Positions 60,360 to 64,000 of a stretch of 64,000 nucleotides of DNA are shown here, in pieces (the stretch's first letter is position 1; each line of letters begins with the position of its first letter). Position numbers and translations under genes: made by a program. The notes under the pieces are model-generated. The model was not told the origin of the DNA. It searched no databases and was given only the letters and a program-made list of their open reading frames with translations. The stretch comes from Carettochelys insculpta. Taxonomy: Eukaryota > Chordata > Testudines > Carettochelyidae. The DNA lies in assembly GCF_033958435.1 (NCBI RefSeq), contig NC_134161.1:16740001-16804000 (forward strand), given 5' to 3'.

Positions 60360-61490
60360 CTGTGTTATGTAGTTCAGACTAGACCGTGATAGTTCAGGAC
60401 AGCTCTTCTGTGGTCTAGCAAGGACACCCGCTTTCAGCTCCTGGCTTCTCAGCCATCAGCTCTCTTGGGCAGAAGCTGCATCTTTCTCTCTCTCTGCCTC
60501 CTGGTGGGTATTTCTGGACTGCCCTGCTCTGCTTGCTTTGTGAGATCTCAGCAAAATCCGGCTGCCTAAGAAGGCTTTCTTTGCTTTTGTGCTCAAGACA
60601 GTAAAAGGTGTGATTACCACAGTTAACACACAGCTCATCCTAAACAAACATTTATTCTGAAGGTAAAAGTATTACAGAGAAAACATTATTAACACCATAA
60701 AAGAACCTACAGACATGCTAATAAGATCACCAGAAATCACCCACTATCTCCAACAAGGGTTCTGGTCAGGTCAGTCCCTCAGACTCCACTCAGGGCTTTT
60801 CCCTTTGTTCTCAGGTTCATCATAGCTTCAAGAGCACCCTGATGAATCAGGGAGTCCCTCCTCTCAGGGCCAGCTGGGGTCTTTGACTGGAGCCTCACAT
60901 TTAATCTGCAGGCCCCCCACACCCACACACAACAGCAGGGTTTCCAGCAGTGGGGGTGTCACAGCTCCATAGGCCTGGTGCTCTCATATAGCTCTGAGCC
61001 GGTCCCTGGGGGGATCCCTTCAGTCAGTCAGACCCCTGGGGTCACACTCTTACTGGCATAAGCCGCTTGGCTTTACTGCCTCCTTACACGGCCTCTCAGA
61101 GCCTTCAGTCCCACTGCTTCAGCTCTCTCCAGTGAGTCTACCCGAGTTGGGCCCCCGAGGGAGACTCACACGCCCAAAGAGGTGGCATGTGCCCCTCTGC
61201 CTGACCTGCCGGGGAGCAGCAGGAGGCTTATTAGTTCTCTGGGACACAGCACAGAGTCCTTCGTTAACAGAGACAACAGAATGTTACACCACAGACCATC
61301 TGGGTCAGTCCTGAGCACAGAGCCTTCTAGGCCCTCTTTAGTCACAGGCCAGGCACATCCACAGCCCACGTCACAACCCCACCCGACCCCTCCTCAGGCC
61401 TTTGTCCTTCTTCCAGAGCGAACAGTCACCTGGCCTCCTCCCTAGCCCTTTACTCTCCAGCTGGCTTCCTAAAGACAAGGAGACATGGGC
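60360..61490. other. intergenic, possible decayed repeat, unnamed
   Basis: About 1.1 kb with CT-rich patches. It has the feel of an LTR- or LINE-derived segment but I see no terminal repeats or coding blocks to support a call. Confidence 0.35.
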
Positions 61491-61495
61491 TTAAC

Positions 61496-61572
61496 TGCAG
61501 CAAGGGAGGTTCAGGTTGGACATTAGGAAAAGCTTCCTAACTGTCAGGGCGGTTAAACACTGGAATAAATTC
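61496..61572 (+). repeat. CR1 3' fragment, opposite in orientation to the adjoining CR1
   Basis: GCAGCAAGGGAGGTTCAGGT through GGTTAAACACTGGAATAAAT is CR1 sequence in sense on the plus strand, while everything above about 61580 is CR1 in sense on the minus strand. Confidence 0.8.
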
Positions 61573-61579
61573 TCCTTAT

Positions 61580-63910
61580 TGAACTGCATCAGATTTCTTT
61601 TGGCCCAGTCCTCCAATTTATCCAGGTCCCTCTCTCTACACTCCAACGTATCTACCTCTCCCCCTAATTTTGTGTCATCCACCAACTTGCTGAGTGTGCA
61701 GTCCAGTCCCTCATCCAGGTCATTAATAAAGATGTTGAATAACACCGGCCCCAGAACCGAGCCTTGCGGCACTCCGCTTGAAACAGACCGCCATCCAGAT
61801 ATTGAGCCATTGACCACTACCCATTGGGCCCGACCATCAAGCCAGCTTTCTATCCATCTTATAGTCCAAGGATCCAATCCATATTTCCTTAACTTATGAA
61901 CAAGAATGTTGTGGGAGACCCTATCAAAAGCCTTGCTGAAGTCAAGGTATATCACATCCACTGACTTCCCCATGTCCACAGAGCTTGTTACATCATCATA
62001 GAAGCTAATCAGATTGGTCAGGCAGGACTTGCCCCTGGTGAATCCATGTTGGCTACTTTTGATCACTTTCCCCTCTTCCAAGTGCTCCAAAATGGATTCC
62101 TTGAGGATTCCCTCCATTATTTTCCCAGGGATTGAGGTAAGGCTGACAGGTCTATAGTTCCCTGGATTGTCCTTCTTTCCTTTTTTAAAGATGAACACTA
62201 CGTTTGCCTTCTTCCAGTCATCTGGTATCTCCCCTGATCTCCAAGAGTCTTTAAGGATAATGGCCAAAGTTTCGGCAATGACCTCTGGCAATTCCCTCAG
62301 TACCCTGGGGTGCATTAAATCCAGACCCATGGACTTGTGCACATCTAGTTTTTCTAAATAGCTCAGAGCTTGTTCCTTCCTCACAGATGGCTGCTCTCCA
62401 TCTTCCCATACTGCATTGTCTAGGACCGTCCTGGGGAAGTTGACTCTGTCCGTGAAGACTGAGGATAAAAAAGCATTGAGTACTTCAGCTTTTCCTGCAT
62501 CATCCGTCACTAGGTTGCCTCCCTCATCCAGTAATGGCCCCACACCCTCTCTGATAACCTGTTTATTGTTCACATGCTTGTAGAAACCCTTCTTGTACTC
62601 TTCACATCCCTTGCCAGCTGCAGTTCCAACTGTGCTTTTGCTTTCCTGATTACTGCCCGGCACTCTCCAGCTGTATGTTTATACGCCTCCTTAGTCAACT
62701 GTCCATGTTTCCATTTCTTGTAGGCATCCTTTCTGAATTTAAGCTGACTAAGGATTTCCCTGTTAAGCCAAGCTGGTTGCCTACCATGTTTGCATTTCTT
62801 CCTACGCAGCGGGATTGTTTGTTCCTGTGCCTTCAGTAAGACTTCTTTAAAATACTTACAGTTCTCTTCAACTCTTTTCCCCTTCATCTTCATTTCCCAA
62901 GGGATCCTGCTCATCCGTTCTCTCAGGGAGTCAAAGTCTGCTCTTCTGAAATCAAGGGTCTGCATGTTACTGCTCACCCTTCTTCCTTTCGTCCAGATCC
63001 TGAAATCTACGATCCCATGGTCGCTGCAGCCCAGGTTCCCCCCGCCCCACTTCTATTTCTTCTACTAGTTCTTCCCTGTTTGTGAGCAGCAGGTCAAGTT
63101 GTGCACGGCCCTTGGTCGGTTCCTTCAGCACTTGTACCAAGAAGTTATCCCCAACATTCTCCAAAAACTTCCTGGATTGTCTGTGTGCTGCTGTATTGGT
63201 CTCCCAACAAATGTCCAGATGATTAAAGTCTCCCATGAGAACCAGGGCCTGTGATTTGGAAGCTTCACTAAGCTGCCTGAAGAAAGCCTCATCTACCTCC
63301 TCTCCCTGATCTGGCCATCTATAACAGACACCAACCACAACATCACCTCTGTTACTTCCACCTCTAAGCTTAACCCAAAGACACTCAACTGGATTTTCTC
63401 CTTCCTCATACTGGAGCTCTGCGCAATCACACTGCTCCCTCGCACAGAGCGCAACTCCTCCTCCTTCTCTCCCGTCTGTCCTTCCTAAACAATTTATAAC
63501 CTTCCATGACCGTGCTCCAGTTGTGCGAATCGTCCCACCAAGTCTCCGTTATTCCAAGCACCTCATGCTTGTGTGACTGTGCCAGGGCCTCTAATTCTTC
63601 CTGTTTGTTCCCCAGGCTTCTGGCATTAGTGTACAAGCATCTTAGAGAAGGGGCCGATTGGCCCACTTTCTCCTCTTCACCCAGGAAATCCACTTGATTG
63701 TTCTCTCCTCCTTCCCCACTTACCTCCGGGCTTGTTTCACCTTCCCCCAACAAACCTAGTTTAAAGCCCTAGTTTGCAAGCTGCCCGCAAAGATGCTCTT
63801 TCCTCTTTTAGTGAGGTGGATCCCATCTCTTCTCAGCAATCCCTGTTCACGAAACAGAATCCCAAAGTCTTGACAACATTCCCCTGCCAATAGAGATGTG
63901 CCTAGTGAGG
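61580..63910 (-). pseudogene. CR1 LINE ORF2: endonuclease and reverse transcriptase, broken
   Basis: In order along the minus strand: an APE-type endonuclease start (LRCLYTNARSLGNKQEELEA), [43 protein letters not shown]; then the linker; then reverse transcriptase with [55 protein letters not shown] and [20 protein letters not shown]. The catalytic box reads LVDDTKL where CR1 usually has FADD. The main RT frame is 62663 to about 61585; frames shift near 63440, 63030 and 62630. The C-terminal thumb region is missing because of the inverted junction at about 61575. Inactive copy, moderately young. Confidence 0.9.
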
Positions 63911-64000
63911 AATTGTTGATAGCAGCCTCTGGGTTATAGGTAGTGAGATGACCACCCAGGTAAGCAGGTGAGTTATTTAAAATCTGCTACTATTTTGCAT

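Overview
This is vertebrate nuclear DNA, most likely from a turtle (a crocodilian is the next best guess). The evidence is the mix of CR1 LINE pieces, Penelope-like element tails and ORF debris, other non-LTR retrotransposon C-termini, small inverted-terminal-repeat elements and a GC-rich vertebrate gene with consensus splice sites. The species call is inference. There is no sign of bacterial or plasmid organisation.

Only one cellular gene is recognisable. It lies on the minus strand and fills 1308-51162: SLC37A2, a solute carrier family 37 sugar-phosphate/phosphate antiporter of the ER membrane. I could place 17 coding exons with matching phases. Together they give 1,481 nt, or 493 complete codons plus a split one, covering the N-terminus and all 12 expected membrane segments. 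The last few residues are uncertain: exon 17 ends in phase 2 and the terminal exon is either a weak candidate at 1074-1146 or lies outside the window. Exon 1 sits in a CpG-rich promoter at 51.1-51.4 kb, and intron 1 is about 23.5 kb long.

Layout: 1-1.3 kb, 3' end of the gene; 1.3-27.6 kb, exons 17 to 2 with repeat-bearing introns; 13.5-17.8 kb, a 4.3-kb G-rich minisatellite in intron 6 (about 97-bp unit); 27.6-51.1 kb, intron 1 (old transposon fragments and ITR elements); 51.1-51.45 kb, first exon and promoter; 51.45-52.76 kb and 53.05-54.86 kb, two more minisatellites (about 67-bp and 50-bp units) separated by a short GC-box-rich unique island; 55-64 kb, intergenic DNA with Penelope-like, LINE and CR1 debris, ending in a CR1 with endonuclease and reverse transcriptase coding sequence in broken frames.

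The most interesting non-genic signals are three. The intron 6 array, read in the direction of transcription, is packed with polypyrimidine-AG (3' splice-site-like) sequences but has no GT in its consensus unit. A roughly 400-bp inverted duplication lies in introns 2 and 11 and flanks exons 3-11. A (TG)n tract in transcript sense lies just upstream of the variable last exons. Almost all long open frames outside the exons are composition artefacts of the arrays.
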